Below, piece by piece: positions 8,241-17,988 of a stretch of DNA of 40,181 nucleotides. Under the pieces are notes generated by a model. That model made no database searches. It had not been told where the DNA came from and saw only the letters and a list, made by a program, of their open reading frames with translations. The stretch spans positions 1 through 40,181 of the forward strand of contig NZ_JAPSMC010000024.1 in NCBI RefSeq assembly GCF_026847645.1, read 5' to 3'. The position numbers and the translations under genes are program-made. Source of the stretch: Anoxybacillus sp. J5B_2022. GTDB taxonomy: Bacteria; Bacillota; Bacilli; Bacillales; Anoxybacillaceae. Numbering within the stretch: position 1 is the first letter of the stretch; each line of letters starts with the position of its first letter.

Positions 8241-8597
8241 TTATGCTGTTTTTATTGTTGGTTTCATTTCTAAGCAACATACTCCCTTTATTCGAAAGCC
8301 GTACCGCTTCAATTTGCGCACCCCTAAATTTGTCGTAATCGCATCAGATGTAATCAAAATAACATCTTTATAAGGAATTTGATGGTAATTGCGCTTGATG
8401 TACGATAACGGCAAAGGAATTGCCGTCGGAACAGGGAGTGCCGTTGCCTCGTTATATTCACGCAAGTCAATGACAGCAACATGTTTTATATTAGATAGTT
8501 GTGTCTTTGAAATCATGGAAACGCCGCAAACTGGCACGTATCGTATATACAGCTGGTATATGATTGTACTAACAACTACAGCAATTATTAATTCCAT
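8241..8597 (-). CDS. Membrane-anchored rhodanese-like protein lacking the catalytic Cys
   Basis: A 118-residue protein. An N-terminal membrane segment (MELIIAVVVSTIIYQLYI) precedes a rhodanese fold. Seen: HVAVIDLREYNEA (strand plus the DxR motif), a pseudo-active loop ILITSDAITTNLG where active family members have a C-x4-R loop, and KLKRYGFRIKGV. The catalytic Cys is absent, so sulfur transfer is unlikely. The GGAGGG site lies 14 nt before this ATG, which is long. An alternative in-frame ATG at 8633 coincides with the expected transcription start and would be leaderless. First gene of an operon with the CoA-disulfide reductase. Confidence 0.75.
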   Translation of the reverse strand: MELIIAVVVSTIIYQLYIRYVPVCGVSMISKTQLSNIKHVAVIDLREYNEATALPVPTAIPLPLSYIKRNYHQIPYKDVILITSDAITTNLGVRKLKRYGFRIKGVCCLEMKPTIKTA

Positions 8598-8624
8598 GTC
8601 GTTGAATACATCCCTCCATTCTAC

Positions 8625-8640
8625 ATACCCCATAAGGTAT
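8625..8640. promoter_or_regulatory. CsoR/CstR-like inverted repeat operator candidate
   Basis: ATACCCCATAAGGTAT contains perfect 5-bp arms ATACC/GGTAT around six bases. It resembles the ATACCCC...GGGGTAT operators of the CsoR/CstR family, but the right arm lacks two of the G residues. It covers the expected transcription start of the minus-strand operon. Confidence 0.4.
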
Positions 8641-8667
8641 ATTAACAATTGTTTGTTGATTTGTCAA
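8639..8667 (-). promoter_or_regulatory. Strong sigma-A promoter of the rhodanese-like/cdr operon
   Basis: On the minus strand a consensus -35 TTGACA is followed after exactly 17 bp by TAATAT. This is one of the best promoters in the window. Confidence 0.8.
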
Positions 8668-8690
8668 GGAGGTTTAAAAGAACGGGTTTG

Positions 8691-8709
8691 CTTTCACCAT
8701 ATTTTCACT
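8691..8709 (+). promoter_or_regulatory. Possible CssR-type direct repeat upstream of htrA
   Basis: CTTTCACC and TTTTCACT start 11 bp apart, one helical turn. They resemble the TTTTCACA octamers bound by CssR upstream of htrA-family genes of B. subtilis. Confidence 0.35.
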
Positions 8710-8757
8710 TTTCTTTTTTACACTAAGACTAGAGAAATTCAACGAGGGGGAATAGTG

Positions 8758-9966
8758 ATGAACATGACACCGTATGAGTACACGACACCACCAGTGAAAA
8801 AGCGAGGGTTTTTCTCTGTTTTATCTGCTTCCATCATCGGGGCAGTAATCGGAAGTGGGGTGACGCTCTATGCTGCGCCGTATTTAGGGGTGCTACCGAC
8901 AGGTGTGAAACAAACGGAAACTGTGTCAACAGAAGCAAAACAAGAAACGACCGAAAATGCGCTATCGCTCCAACAAACGGCTAGCACAGCCAACAACATG
9001 ATTGATGCTATCAATCAAGTGTCAGACGCGGTCGTTGGGGTTGTCAACATTCAAAAACAAACAGACTTTTTCTCTGGCTCTTCTTCCGAGCAAGAAGCCG
9101 GGACTGGCTCAGGCGTTATTTTTAAAAAAGAAGGGAATAGTGCCTACATCGTTACGAACAATCACGTCATTGAAGGGGCAAATAAAGTGGAAGTATCGCT
9201 AAGTAAAGGAGAACGCGTAGCAGCAACGGTTGTTGGCGCCGATCCGTTAACGGACTTAGCCGTATTAAAAGTCGATGGGAAATACGTAAAAAAAGTCGCT
9301 AGCTTCGGCGATTCGTCTTCGCTTCGTATCGGTGAGCCAGTCGCGGCAATTGGCAATCCGCTCGGCTTAGATTTGTCGCGCACCGTAACAGAAGGAATTG
9401 TCAGTGGCAAACGAACGATTCCTGTTTCGACATCGGCAGGAGAATGGGAGTTGAATGTCATTCAAACCGATGCCGCCATTAACCCTGGTAATAGTGGCGG
9501 TGCGTTGATTAATAGTGCTGGACAAGTTATCGGGATTAATAGTTTAAAAATTGCCCAAGAGGGAGTAGAAGGGTTAGGATTTGCGATTCCAATCCAAGAC
9601 GCGAAACCGATTATTGAGCAGTTGATGCAATACGGAAAAATTAAGCGTCCGTACCTTGGGGTCGGATTGCGAGACGTCAGTGAAATTCCAGCAGACGTTC
9701 GTTTTGAACAACTTGGATTGCCAGAAAATGAAACGAATGGAGTCGTTGTCACAGCGGTCGAGCCATCTTCGCCAGCTGCCAAAGCAGGGCTGCAAGCGAA
9801 AGATGTGATTACAGCGATTAACGATACAACCGTTAACAACGTCAGCGAGTTAAGAAAGTACTTATATACGAATACAAAAGTTGGCGAAACCGTCCAACTC
9901 CACATTTTACGTAACGGTAAAAGCATGACAATCTCCCTTCAACTAAGTGAGCGGAATGATCAATAA
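8758..9966 (+). CDS. htrA: HtrA/DegP-type membrane serine protease
   Basis: A 402-residue quality-control protease of the membrane outer face. A cytoplasmic N-terminal segment of about 15 residues is followed by a signal anchor (about 17-44). A linker and a trypsin-like domain carry the triad His136 (NNHVIEG), Asp166 (TDLAVLKV) and Ser246 (NPGNSGGAL). A C-terminal PDZ domain (about 305-395) has LGVGLRDV and AGLQAKDVI. Length and layout match HtrA/HtrB/YyxA of Bacillus; which paralogue it is cannot be decided here. Start chosen at the ATG behind GAGGGGGA; the open frame continues upstream without a ribosome site. Divergent from the cdr operon. CssR-like repeats suggest secretion or heat stress control. 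Confidence 0.94.
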   Translation: MNMTPYEYTTPPVKKRGFFSVLSASIIGAVIGSGVTLYAAPYLGVLPTGVKQTETVSTEAKQETTENALSLQQTASTANNMIDAINQVSDAVVGVVNIQKQTDFFSGSSSEQEAGTGSGVIFKKEGNSAYIVTNNHVIEGANKVEVSLSKGERVAATVVGADPLTDLAVLKVDGKYVKKVASFGDSSSLRIGEPVAAIGNPLGLDLSRTVTEGIVSGKRTIPVSTSAGEWELNVIQTDAAINPGNSGGALINSAGQVIGINSLKIAQEGVEGLGFAIPIQDAKPIIEQLMQYGKIKRPYLGVGLRDVSEIPADVRFEQLGLPENETNGVVVTAVEPSSPAAKAGLQAKDVITAINDTTVNNVSELRKYLYTNTKVGETVQLHILRNGKSMTISLQLSERNDQ

Positions 9967-10005
9967 GAAAGGATACGGTGAAGACTCATTGTTTACCGAA
10001 AAATC

Positions 10006-10041
10006 GCGGTCATCGTTTAGACGAATGACCGCAATTTTTTT
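10006..10041 (+). terminator. Terminator after htrA
   Basis: GCGGTCAT/ATGACCGC with an inner CGT/ACG stem, flanked by an A-run and followed by eight T residues. Confidence 0.88.
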
Positions 10042-10099
10042 AGGTATGAATGCATAGAAATGTAAAAAAGGAATTTTTTTGAGTAGGTAGAATAAAAAA

Positions 10100-10113
10100 T
10101 GAAAGCGCTTAAA
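10100..10113 (+). promoter_or_regulatory. Probable cre (CcpA) site before the DUF962 gene
   Basis: TGAAAGCGCTTAAA matches the cre consensus TGNAARCGNWWWCA at 13 of 14 positions. A TAGAAT box lies 6 bp upstream (10088-10093), so CcpA binding would block transcription. Confidence 0.5.
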
Positions 10114-10128
10114 TTTGGAGGGATGTCA

Positions 10129-10437
10129 ATGGAGTTTAAGAACTATGAAGAGTTTTGGCCGTTTTATTTATCGCAACACAGCAAGCGAGCTACGAGGATT
10201 TGGCATTTTATTGGGACTAGTTTTGTGTTTATTTTTCTTATCACAGCACTTGTGACGGGGAACGCTTGGTGGATATTAGCCGCTCCGATAGTAGCGTATT
10301 CGTTTGCTTGGATTAGCCACTTTTTCATCGAAGGGAATAAGCCAGCGACGTTCGGTCATCCGTTTTGGTCGCTTCGAGCAGATTTTCGGATGTATTGGCT
10401 CATGTTGCTTGGAAAATTAGAAAAAGAGCTCGAGTAG
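10129..10437 (+). CDS. DUF962/Mpo1-like membrane protein
   Basis: A 102-residue protein of the DUF962 family. The yeast member Mpo1 is an iron-dependent 2-hydroxy fatty acid dioxygenase; whether bacterial members share this is unknown. Seen: the N-terminal EEFWPFYLSQHSKRATRIWH motif, two hydrophobic hairpin segments (about 27-45 and 48-66), the signature WISHFFIEGNKPATFGHPFW and the Arg-rich SLRADFRMYW. Conserved histidines at both ends of the hairpin could bind a metal. GGAGG lies 7 nt before the chosen ATG; an ATG two codons earlier sits too close to it. Preceded by a cre-like site. Confidence 0.87.
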   Translation: MEFKNYEEFWPFYLSQHSKRATRIWHFIGTSFVFIFLITALVTGNAWWILAAPIVAYSFAWISHFFIEGNKPATFGHPFWSLRADFRMYWLMLLGKLEKELE

Positions 10438-10512
10438 CGCAGTTTGTGTTCGAATGAGGTGTATTTGTAAAGCATATAGTAGTAGTAATATATCGGAAAG
10501 GGGGAATACAGC

Positions 10513-10926
10513 TTGGTGACAAAACCAGCTGGCTTTTGGAAACGATTTCTTGCGAGTTTTTTAGACGGTCTTATTATCGGTATTCCGTTAAGCATTATTG
10601 GTTATTTCGTTACTGGCAAGGCAGAAGGAAATTGGTTCACTTCGCTCATGAATATGCTATACATGTGGCTGATTCCGGTGGCGTGGTCAGGGTATACAGT
10701 AGGGAAGAAAATCGTCGGCATTCGCATCGTGAAGGTAAACGGGGAGAAACTTGGCGTTGGCGCGATGTTTTTGCGCTCCTTTGTCGCCTACCTTATTTAT
10801 GGGCTTACGCTAGGAATTGCCTTCTTAGTCAGTGCGATTATGGTTGCGGCTCGTGAAGATAAACGGGCGATTCACGACTTTCTCGCAGGAACATACGTAA
10901 CGACCGAACCGAAAGTGGAGGCGTAA
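10513..10926 (+). CDS. RDD-family membrane protein
   Basis: A 137-residue integral membrane protein of the RDD family. The defining residues are visible: GFWKRFLASFLDGLIIG (R and D in helix 1), the GYTVGKKIVGIRIVK segment before the second half, MFLRSF in helix 2 and the ending EDKRAIHDFLAGTYV. Three to four membrane helices are predicted. Family members are variously linked to ion transport or osmotic stress, but no role is established for this one. The start is TTG (or the adjacent GTG) behind AAAGGGGGA. Single gene, closed by a strong terminator. Confidence 0.88.
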   Translation: MVTKPAGFWKRFLASFLDGLIIGIPLSIIGYFVTGKAEGNWFTSLMNMLYMWLIPVAWSGYTVGKKIVGIRIVKVNGEKLGVGAMFLRSFVAYLIYGLTLGIAFLVSAIMVAAREDKRAIHDFLAGTYVTTEPKVEA

Positions 10927-10960
10927 AAACGACAACAATTATTGTGCTACGCAAGGAAAT

Positions 10961-11003
10961 CCGCTCCTCTTTGAGTTTTTATTCATCGAGGAGCGGGTTT
11001 TTT
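10961..11003 (+). terminator. Terminator after the RDD gene
   Basis: A perfect 9-bp stem CCGCTCCTC/GAGGAGCGG is followed by GTTTTTT. Confidence 0.9.
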
Positions 11004-11119
11004 ATGCTTTTTCAGATAAAGAAAGCATATTCATTCATATATAAATTTTTTTAAAATATTTATAAAAACGAATTTATAAAGATTCATCATCATTTTTAAA
11101 TATTCTACTAAAAAACTTT

Positions 11120-11149
11120 TTGCGTTTTTCTCTTGGATAATGTTAATAT
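11120..11149 (+). promoter_or_regulatory. Probable sigma-A promoter of the permease gene
   Basis: TTGCGT and TAATAT lie 18 bp apart, about 100 nt before the start. The 10927-11248 interval holds no gene: the RDD terminator, this promoter, an AT-rich leader with an inverted repeat AGAATA/TATTCT (11150-11171) and a cre-like site. Confidence 0.45.
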
Positions 11150-11205
11150 TAGAATAACTAAAAATATTCTTAATTAATAAAAAGGGGGAAGGGCTTTATT
11201 AAATA

Positions 11206-11219
11206 TAAAGCGCTTACAT
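11206..11219. promoter_or_regulatory. Possible cre site before the amino-acid permease
   Basis: Read on the minus strand, TGTAAGCGCTTTAT matches the cre consensus at all but the last two positions. It lies in the leader 30 nt before the permease start. Confidence 0.35.
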
Positions 11220-11248
11220 AAAAACGATAACAAAGGGGAGGAAGGTAT

Positions 11249-12661
11249 ATGCAACCATCACATGGGTTAAAACGGGAGTTGAAAAGCAGGCACTTATTTA
11301 TGATCGCACTTGGAGGCGTCATCGGAACAGGATTGTTTTTAGGCTCAGGGTACACAATCCATGAAGCGGGGCCGGGGGGAGCGCTTGTTGCTTACTTGTT
11401 CGGCGGACTTGTCATGTATTTGACAATGCTTTGTCTTGGAGAATTGGCAGTTTCCTTGCCGGATGCAGGTTCGTATCAAACGTATGCAACCAAATACATT
11501 TCGCCTTCCGCAGGATATGTCATCGGCTGGCTTTCATGGCTAAACTGGTCGGTGACAGTAGGGTTGGAGCTTTTGACAGTCAGTATTTTAATGAAACGGT
11601 GGTTTCCAGACGTTCCTTCTTGGATTTGGTGCGTCGTTTTTGCGGTTGTACTATTTTCCATTAACGCGCTTTCGACAAGAAGTTTTGCCGAAGTAGAGTT
11701 TTGGTTTTCGAGCATTAAAGTATTAACGATTATTGCGTTTATTATTTTGGGCGGGGCAGCGATGTTTGGTTTCCTAGAAATGAAAGGTGGGAAGCCCGCT
11801 CCGATGTTTTCTAACTTTACAGACCATGGGGGATTGTTCCCGAATGGCATCGCGGCCATTTTAGTGACGATGATTGGGGTAAATTTTTCCTTCCAAGGAA
11901 CAGAGCTTGTCGGTGTAGCAGCAGGGGAAAGTGAAAATCCAGAAAAAACGGTGCCAAAAGCGATTAACAATACGGTTTGGCGCATTTTGCTCTTTTTTGT
12001 ATTAGCCATTTTTGTGCTGGCAGGGCTTTTCCCGTGGGAAAAAGCGGGATTAGTAGAAAGTCCGTTTGTTGTTGTTTTTGACAGCATCGGCATCCCATAT
12101 GCAGCTGACATTGTAAACTTCGTAATTATTACAGCTGTTCTTTCTGTCGCCAATTCGGGCTTGTACGCTACTTCCCGCGTCCTTTGGTCGATGTCGCGTC
12201 AAGGAATGGTGAGCCCTGTGTTCAGCAAGTTGTCGAAAAACGGGGTACCGCTCAACGCGCTAATCGCTAGTATGCTCATCGGCTGTCTTTCTTTATTAAG
12301 CGGCATTTATGCAGAAGATACGGTCTACTTATGGCTTCTTTCCATTGCAGGATTTGGTGCGGTAACGGTATGGGCATCTATCGCATTATCCAACTATTTA
12401 GGAAGAAAAGCGTTTTTAAAACAAGGCGGCGATGTTCGCGATTTGAAATATAAAACACCGCTTTATCCATTCGTCCCACTTTTGGCGCTCGCGTTAAATG
12501 TGCTCATTATCGTTAGCCTTGCGTTTATCCCAGAGCAGCGCATGGCACTTTACTGCGGTATTCCATTTATGATTGCTTGCTATATTTATTACCATTTTGT
12601 CGCAAAACACCGAACCACCGAACAACGAATGACTTCCAAAGTAGAAATGGAGAGAATGTGA
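11249..12661 (+). CDS. APC-family amino-acid permease, RocE/RocC-like
   Basis: A 470-residue, 12-helix amino acid:proton symporter of the APC (AAT) family. It opens with the family hallmark RHLFMIALGGVIGTGLFLGSG and contains EVEFWFSSIKV, NFSFQGTELVGVAAGESENP and the helix-8 VANSGLYATSRVLWSMS, all close to the arginine/ornithine permeases RocE and RocC of B. subtilis. Length agrees with RocE. The substrate is therefore probably arginine, ornithine or another cationic amino acid, but lysine or threonine permeases share the same motifs. GGGGAGGAAGG precedes the ATG. No neighbouring arginine catabolic gene is present, and no sigma-54 (-24/-12) element is seen. Confidence 0.9.
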   Translation: MQPSHGLKRELKSRHLFMIALGGVIGTGLFLGSGYTIHEAGPGGALVAYLFGGLVMYLTMLCLGELAVSLPDAGSYQTYATKYISPSAGYVIGWLSWLNWSVTVGLELLTVSILMKRWFPDVPSWIWCVVFAVVLFSINALSTRSFAEVEFWFSSIKVLTIIAFIILGGAAMFGFLEMKGGKPAPMFSNFTDHGGLFPNGIAAILVTMIGVNFSFQGTELVGVAAGESENPEKTVPKAINNTVWRILLFFVLAIFVLAGLFPWEKAGLVESPFVVVFDSIGIPYAADIVNFVIITAVLSVANSGLYATSRVLWSMSRQGMVSPVFSKLSKNGVPLNALIASMLIGCLSLLSGIYAEDTVYLWLLSIAGFGAVTVWASIALSNYLGRKAFLKQGGDVRDLKYKTPLYPFVPLLALALNVLIIVSLAFIPEQRMALYCGIPFMIACYIYYHFVAKHRTTEQRMTSKVEMERM

Positions 12662-12665
12662 AGGG

Positions 12666-12700
12666 AAAAACAGGCTTCCGGACAAGGGGCCTGTTTTTTT
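12666..12700 (+). terminator. Terminator after the permease
   Basis: A 10-bp stem AAAAACAGGC/GCCTGTTTTT is followed by a T-run. A TACAAT box right after it (12703-12708) probably begins transcription of the NO synthase gene. Confidence 0.82.
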
Positions 12701-12739
12701 GGTACAATGGTGGAGGAAAACAAAAAGGGAGGGCGTGTG

Positions 12740-13816
12740 TTGGAGAAACAACCGTTATGGAATGAAGCAGAAACGTTTATTCGCACATGTTATCAAGAAC
12801 TAGGGAAAAGTGGGATCGATACTGAACGTCGTCTTGCGGAGATTGAGCGAGAGATTGTTCGTACCGGTACGTATACTCATACATATGAAGAATTAGAACA
12901 CGGCGCCAAAATGGCGTGGCGCAATAGCAACCGCTGCATCGGTCGTTTATTTTGGCAAATGTTACATGTGTTTGATGCGCGAGATGCGGAAACAGAAGAA
13001 GAAGTAGCTGAACAGCTCTTTCGTCATATAGCGTTTGCGACAAATGGCGGAAAAATTCGCCCGGCAATTACAGTGTTTAAGCCAGATGGAGAAGTGCGTA
13101 TTTGGAACCATCAGCTTATCCGCTATGCAGGCTACGAAACCGAACTTGGGATAATCGGTGACTCGTCTTCTATTTCTTTTACAAAAGCATGCGAACAGAT
13201 GGGATGGAAAGGGGAACGAACAAATTTTGATTTATTGCCTCTTGTCGTTCAACGAAAGGGGAAGCAACCGAAATGGTTTGACATCCCACGCGAGCTTGTA
13301 CTAGAAGTGCCAATTGAGCATCCGGAGTTTGCTTGGTTTCAAGACTTGCAGCTGAAATGGTATGCGGTGCCGATTATTTCGGACATGTGTCTAGAAATCG
13401 GGGGCATTCGTTATATGGCCGCTCCATTTAACGGATGGTATATGGAGACGGAAATTGGCGCCCGCAATTTGGCGGATGACTACCGGTATAACATGCTTCC
13501 AAAGATTGCTTCGTGTATGGGACTTGATATGAGCACAAACGCAACCCTTTGGAAAGATAAGGCGTTAATTGAACTGAATGTAGCGGTTCTTCATTCTTAC
13601 AAAAAAGCAGGCGTCAGCATCGTTGACCACCATACAGCAGCGCAGCAGTTTAAGCGATTCGAGCAAAAAGAACAAGAAGCTGATCGGCACGTCACCGGCG
13701 ATTGGATATGGCTCATTCCGCCTGTTTCGCCAGCGACGACACACATTTTCCATAAAAACTATGACAATACGATCGTAACGCCGAACTTCTTTTATCAAAA
13801 GCGACCGTACGAATAA
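12740..13816 (+). CDS. nos: Bacterial nitric oxide synthase oxygenase
   Basis: A 358-residue haem and tetrahydrobiopterin/THF-dependent enzyme converting L-arginine to citrulline and NO. It is the oxygenase domain only, as usual in Bacillus; a separate flavodoxin or reductase supplies electrons. Seen: the haem-thiolate Cys66 in [14 protein letters not shown], the substrate region with [18 protein letters not shown] (the arginine-binding Glu in METEIG) and the C-terminal [18 protein letters not shown]. Length matches B. subtilis Nos. Start chosen at TTG, giving [11 protein letters not shown] as in relatives, with AAGGGAGGG 6 nt upstream. It follows an arginine-type permease, a plausible though unproved functional pairing. 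Confidence 0.96.
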   Translation: MEKQPLWNEAETFIRTCYQELGKSGIDTERRLAEIEREIVRTGTYTHTYEELEHGAKMAWRNSNRCIGRLFWQMLHVFDARDAETEEEVAEQLFRHIAFATNGGKIRPAITVFKPDGEVRIWNHQLIRYAGYETELGIIGDSSSISFTKACEQMGWKGERTNFDLLPLVVQRKGKQPKWFDIPRELVLEVPIEHPEFAWFQDLQLKWYAVPIISDMCLEIGGIRYMAAPFNGWYMETEIGARNLADDYRYNMLPKIASCMGLDMSTNATLWKDKALIELNVAVLHSYKKAGVSIVDHHTAAQQFKRFEQKEQEADRHVTGDWIWLIPPVSPATTHIFHKNYDNTIVTPNFFYQKRPYE

Positions 13817-13857
13817 CATGGCCTTTCTCCCCATATAGTAAAGTGGAGGGGATGCAG

Positions 13858-14301
13858 ATGCAATTTTACTACGGTCAGCAAATGCCGCTTCGCATTTTAG
13901 ATGAAGCGGAATTTTGGAAACATCAAGAGGAAGAGCATACCGTTGTCATTCGCGAGCTTGTGGCCGGATTAGAACAACCGTTTGTCGAGGCGCTGCAAAA
14001 ATGGGAAGAAGCATTGTCAGCTACCCATCAACAAATCGTCCGCTATATCGAGTCCGTTGTTCGCGCAGGGGCATATGTACCTAATGAACTGTATCAGCAA
14101 GTGTTGCATTTAGTGTCATTTTGTTTGCAACAAAGTCTAGCATTTATTCAGTTGTGCCAGCAGCTGAAAACCGACAGCGCTGCGGTTCGACAAAATAAAA
14201 CCGCGAACGTCGTCTTAAATCACATTATTCGTGAATCGGAGTACTTTGTCGGCATTGCCCAAGTACTGTTGTACAGAAAACAAGATGCCTACTCAAGGTA
14301 G
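13858..14301 (+). CDS. DUF2935 helical-bundle protein, single domain
   Basis: A 147-residue, mostly helical cytoplasmic protein. The opening LDEAEFWKHQEEEH and regularly spaced acidic and histidine residues (E, H in HQEEEH; HIIRESEYF near the end) are typical of DUF2935 ferritin-like four-helix bundles. Many relatives carry two such domains of ~130 residues each; this one has a single copy. GGAGGGG lies 6 nt before the chosen ATG. It follows the NO synthase gene by 41 nt and may be co-transcribed with it. Its function is unknown; metal binding is an inference from the fold. Confidence 0.82.
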   Translation: MQFYYGQQMPLRILDEAEFWKHQEEEHTVVIRELVAGLEQPFVEALQKWEEALSATHQQIVRYIESVVRAGAYVPNELYQQVLHLVSFCLQQSLAFIQLCQQLKTDSAAVRQNKTANVVLNHIIRESEYFVGIAQVLLYRKQDAYSR

Positions 14302-14311
14302 GCATCTTTTA
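14282..14311 (+). terminator. Terminator overlapping the DUF2935 stop codon
   Basis: An 11-bp stem AAGATGCCTAC/GTAGGCATCTT with a 5-nt loop and T-run; the TAG stop lies inside the 3' arm. Confidence 0.9.
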
Positions 14312-14477
14312 TTTAAAACTATACTTACAAAACAAAAAAGAAAAATAGGACCTTTGGATGTTTTATTATATCGTTTTTCAACAGTATATTATAATAAAAA
14401 TTCTCTTTTCTTTCTTTAAGGAAATGATATAATAAAAAATAAATTCTTAATTTACCGAAAATTTGGAGGGGGAAAAC

Positions 14478-15731
14478 GTGTCGCTGTCGAGTTATATTAT
14501 TCGCACACTATTAGTCGTCATTCCAGGGACGGCGCTTATTGGCTTAGGGGTGTGCATTGGAAACGGAGTGGATGGTCTTGCTTTTTGGTGGACAATGGCA
14601 GCAACCGTATTGCTAGGTATTATTCTTGGAACGTTATCCGCAACGATAAACTATCGCCGCTTTGTCGCACCAATTGCCGTCATTAACGAACATTTGCAAA
14701 AAATGACGGACGGTGATTTATTAACTCGTGTTCCGCTTGAGCGTGTCCGGGAGTTAAAACCGATTGCTGTTTGTATGAATACCATGGCAGAAACATGGGG
14801 CGAAATGATGGGGAACATGAAACGTCATTCCGATGAGATGGCACATTTTTCTGAACAGCTTTCGCACATTGCCGAACAAACGACAAAAGCAACGGAACAA
14901 ATTGCAACCACGATGGAAGATATCGCCGTGCACGCCGAGCAGCAAGTAAAAATGGTGCAAGAAACGTCTTACTCGATGAATGAAATTTCGCATTCGCTCA
15001 CGAATGTCGCGGCTAATACGGAACGCGTATCTGCGAATACAAGTGACACACTAGCCAAAGCAACGACAGGAAAGCAATCTATTGAACAAATGGAAGAACA
15101 AATGAAGTTTATTCATGCACATGTGCAAACGCTTGGACAAGTAGTAAAAGGGTTGGGGGAGCGCTCGAACGAAATTGGGCAAATTACGCAAGTCATCACA
15201 GGCATTGCTTCGCAAACGAATTTGTTGGCATTAAACGCAGCCATTGAAGCAGCGCGGGCAGGAGAACAAGGAAAAGGGTTTGCCGTCGTTGCGGATGAAG
15301 TACGTAAACTAGCAGAGCAATCCGCCCAGTCCGCCCAGCAAATTACGCAACTGATCGGCGACATTCAAAAAGAAACGGAAAATGCGATTCGCTCGACAGA
15401 AACGGTCGTTGGGGAAGTGTCCGAAGGGCTTCATGCTGTACAAACAGCCGGCCTATCATTTGAACAAATTCGCCAGTCAATCAACGGCGTCAATGAGCAA
15501 ATGGAGCACGTTTCCTCGGTCATCCAGCAAATGACGACAAACGCTCAACAAGTCGCTGCCTCGATTGAAAGCATCATTGCTATTGTAGAGCAGTCTTCCG
15601 CAGGCTCGACCAACATTTCGGCAGCTACCGAAGAACAAATGGCATCGATGGAAGAAATCGCTTCCTCTGCCTCATCGTTAAGTAAAATGGCTGAGGATAT
15701 GCAGTCGCTCATGCGGAGATTTCGTGCGTAA
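14478..15731 (+). CDS. Methyl-accepting chemotaxis protein without an extracellular sensor domain
   Basis: A 417-residue chemoreceptor. Two membrane segments (about 7-28 and 33-56) are separated by only a few residues, so there is no extracellular ligand domain. A HAMP domain (about 57-110) and a long coiled-coil signalling domain follow. The conserved hairpin tip is clear: [19 protein letters not shown], then [18 protein letters not shown] and [13 protein letters not shown]. It would report to CheA/CheW and may sense membrane or energy state. The start is GTG with GGAGGGGG 5 nt upstream; a TATAAT box lies at 14428-14433. No C-terminal CheR-binding pentapeptide is seen. Ligand unknown. Confidence 0.93.
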   Translation: MSLSSYIIRTLLVVIPGTALIGLGVCIGNGVDGLAFWWTMAATVLLGIILGTLSATINYRRFVAPIAVINEHLQKMTDGDLLTRVPLERVRELKPIAVCMNTMAETWGEMMGNMKRHSDEMAHFSEQLSHIAEQTTKATEQIATTMEDIAVHAEQQVKMVQETSYSMNEISHSLTNVAANTERVSANTSDTLAKATTGKQSIEQMEEQMKFIHAHVQTLGQVVKGLGERSNEIGQITQVITGIASQTNLLALNAAIEAARAGEQGKGFAVVADEVRKLAEQSAQSAQQITQLIGDIQKETENAIRSTETVVGEVSEGLHAVQTAGLSFEQIRQSINGVNEQMEHVSSVIQQMTTNAQQVAASIESIIAIVEQSSAGSTNISAATEEQMASMEEIASSASSLSKMAEDMQSLMRRFRA

Positions 15732-15737
15732 AAAGCG

Positions 15738-15766
15738 TTTACAACTGTGAATAAATATGCTAGAAT
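15738..15766 (+). promoter_or_regulatory. Sigma-A promoter of thiC
   Basis: TTTACA and TAGAAT are separated by 17 bp, ~25 nt upstream of the TPP riboswitch. Confidence 0.75.
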
Positions 15767-15790
15767 GTTAGAAAAAATAAATCCATGCTT

Positions 15791-15894
15791 GATCTACTAG
15801 GGGAGTCCAATAGCTTGGACTGAGAGAAGAACGCGCGAAAGTTCTTTGACCCTTTGAACCTGATCTGGGTTATACCAGCGTAGGGAAGTAGATA
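15791..15894 (+). promoter_or_regulatory. TPP riboswitch (THI element)
   Basis: The conserved cores GGGGAGTCC, CTGAGAGA, GACCCTTTGAACCTGATC and TACCAGCGTAGGGAA occur in the right order. The closing stem ATCTAC/GTAGAT joins both ends. Thiamine pyrophosphate binding would favour the downstream terminator and switch off thiC. Confidence 0.96.
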
Positions 15895-15934
15895 GTGGGA
15901 GTATCCTATATACTTTACGCTATTTATACATTCC

Positions 15935-17915
<1,981 letters not shown>

Positions 17916-17917
17916 AA

Positions 17918-17958
17918 AAACGGGGGTGGCCGCTCATTGGTCTGCCCCCGTTTCATTT
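17918..17958. terminator. Terminator between convergent units
   Basis: A 9-bp GC-rich stem AAACGGGGG/CCCCCGTTT with T-rich tail. The flanking A-run makes it usable for the convergent MFS gene too. Confidence 0.85.
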
Positions 17959-17988
17959 TGAAGTTTCCATCCAGTGAGGTGACAGGTG

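Noticed and set aside
10927-11248. Sigma-54 (SigL) promoter as in B. subtilis rocE
   Set aside because: No TGGCAC-N5-TTGC element is present; a sigma-A-like TTGCGT/TAATAT pair is more convincing.
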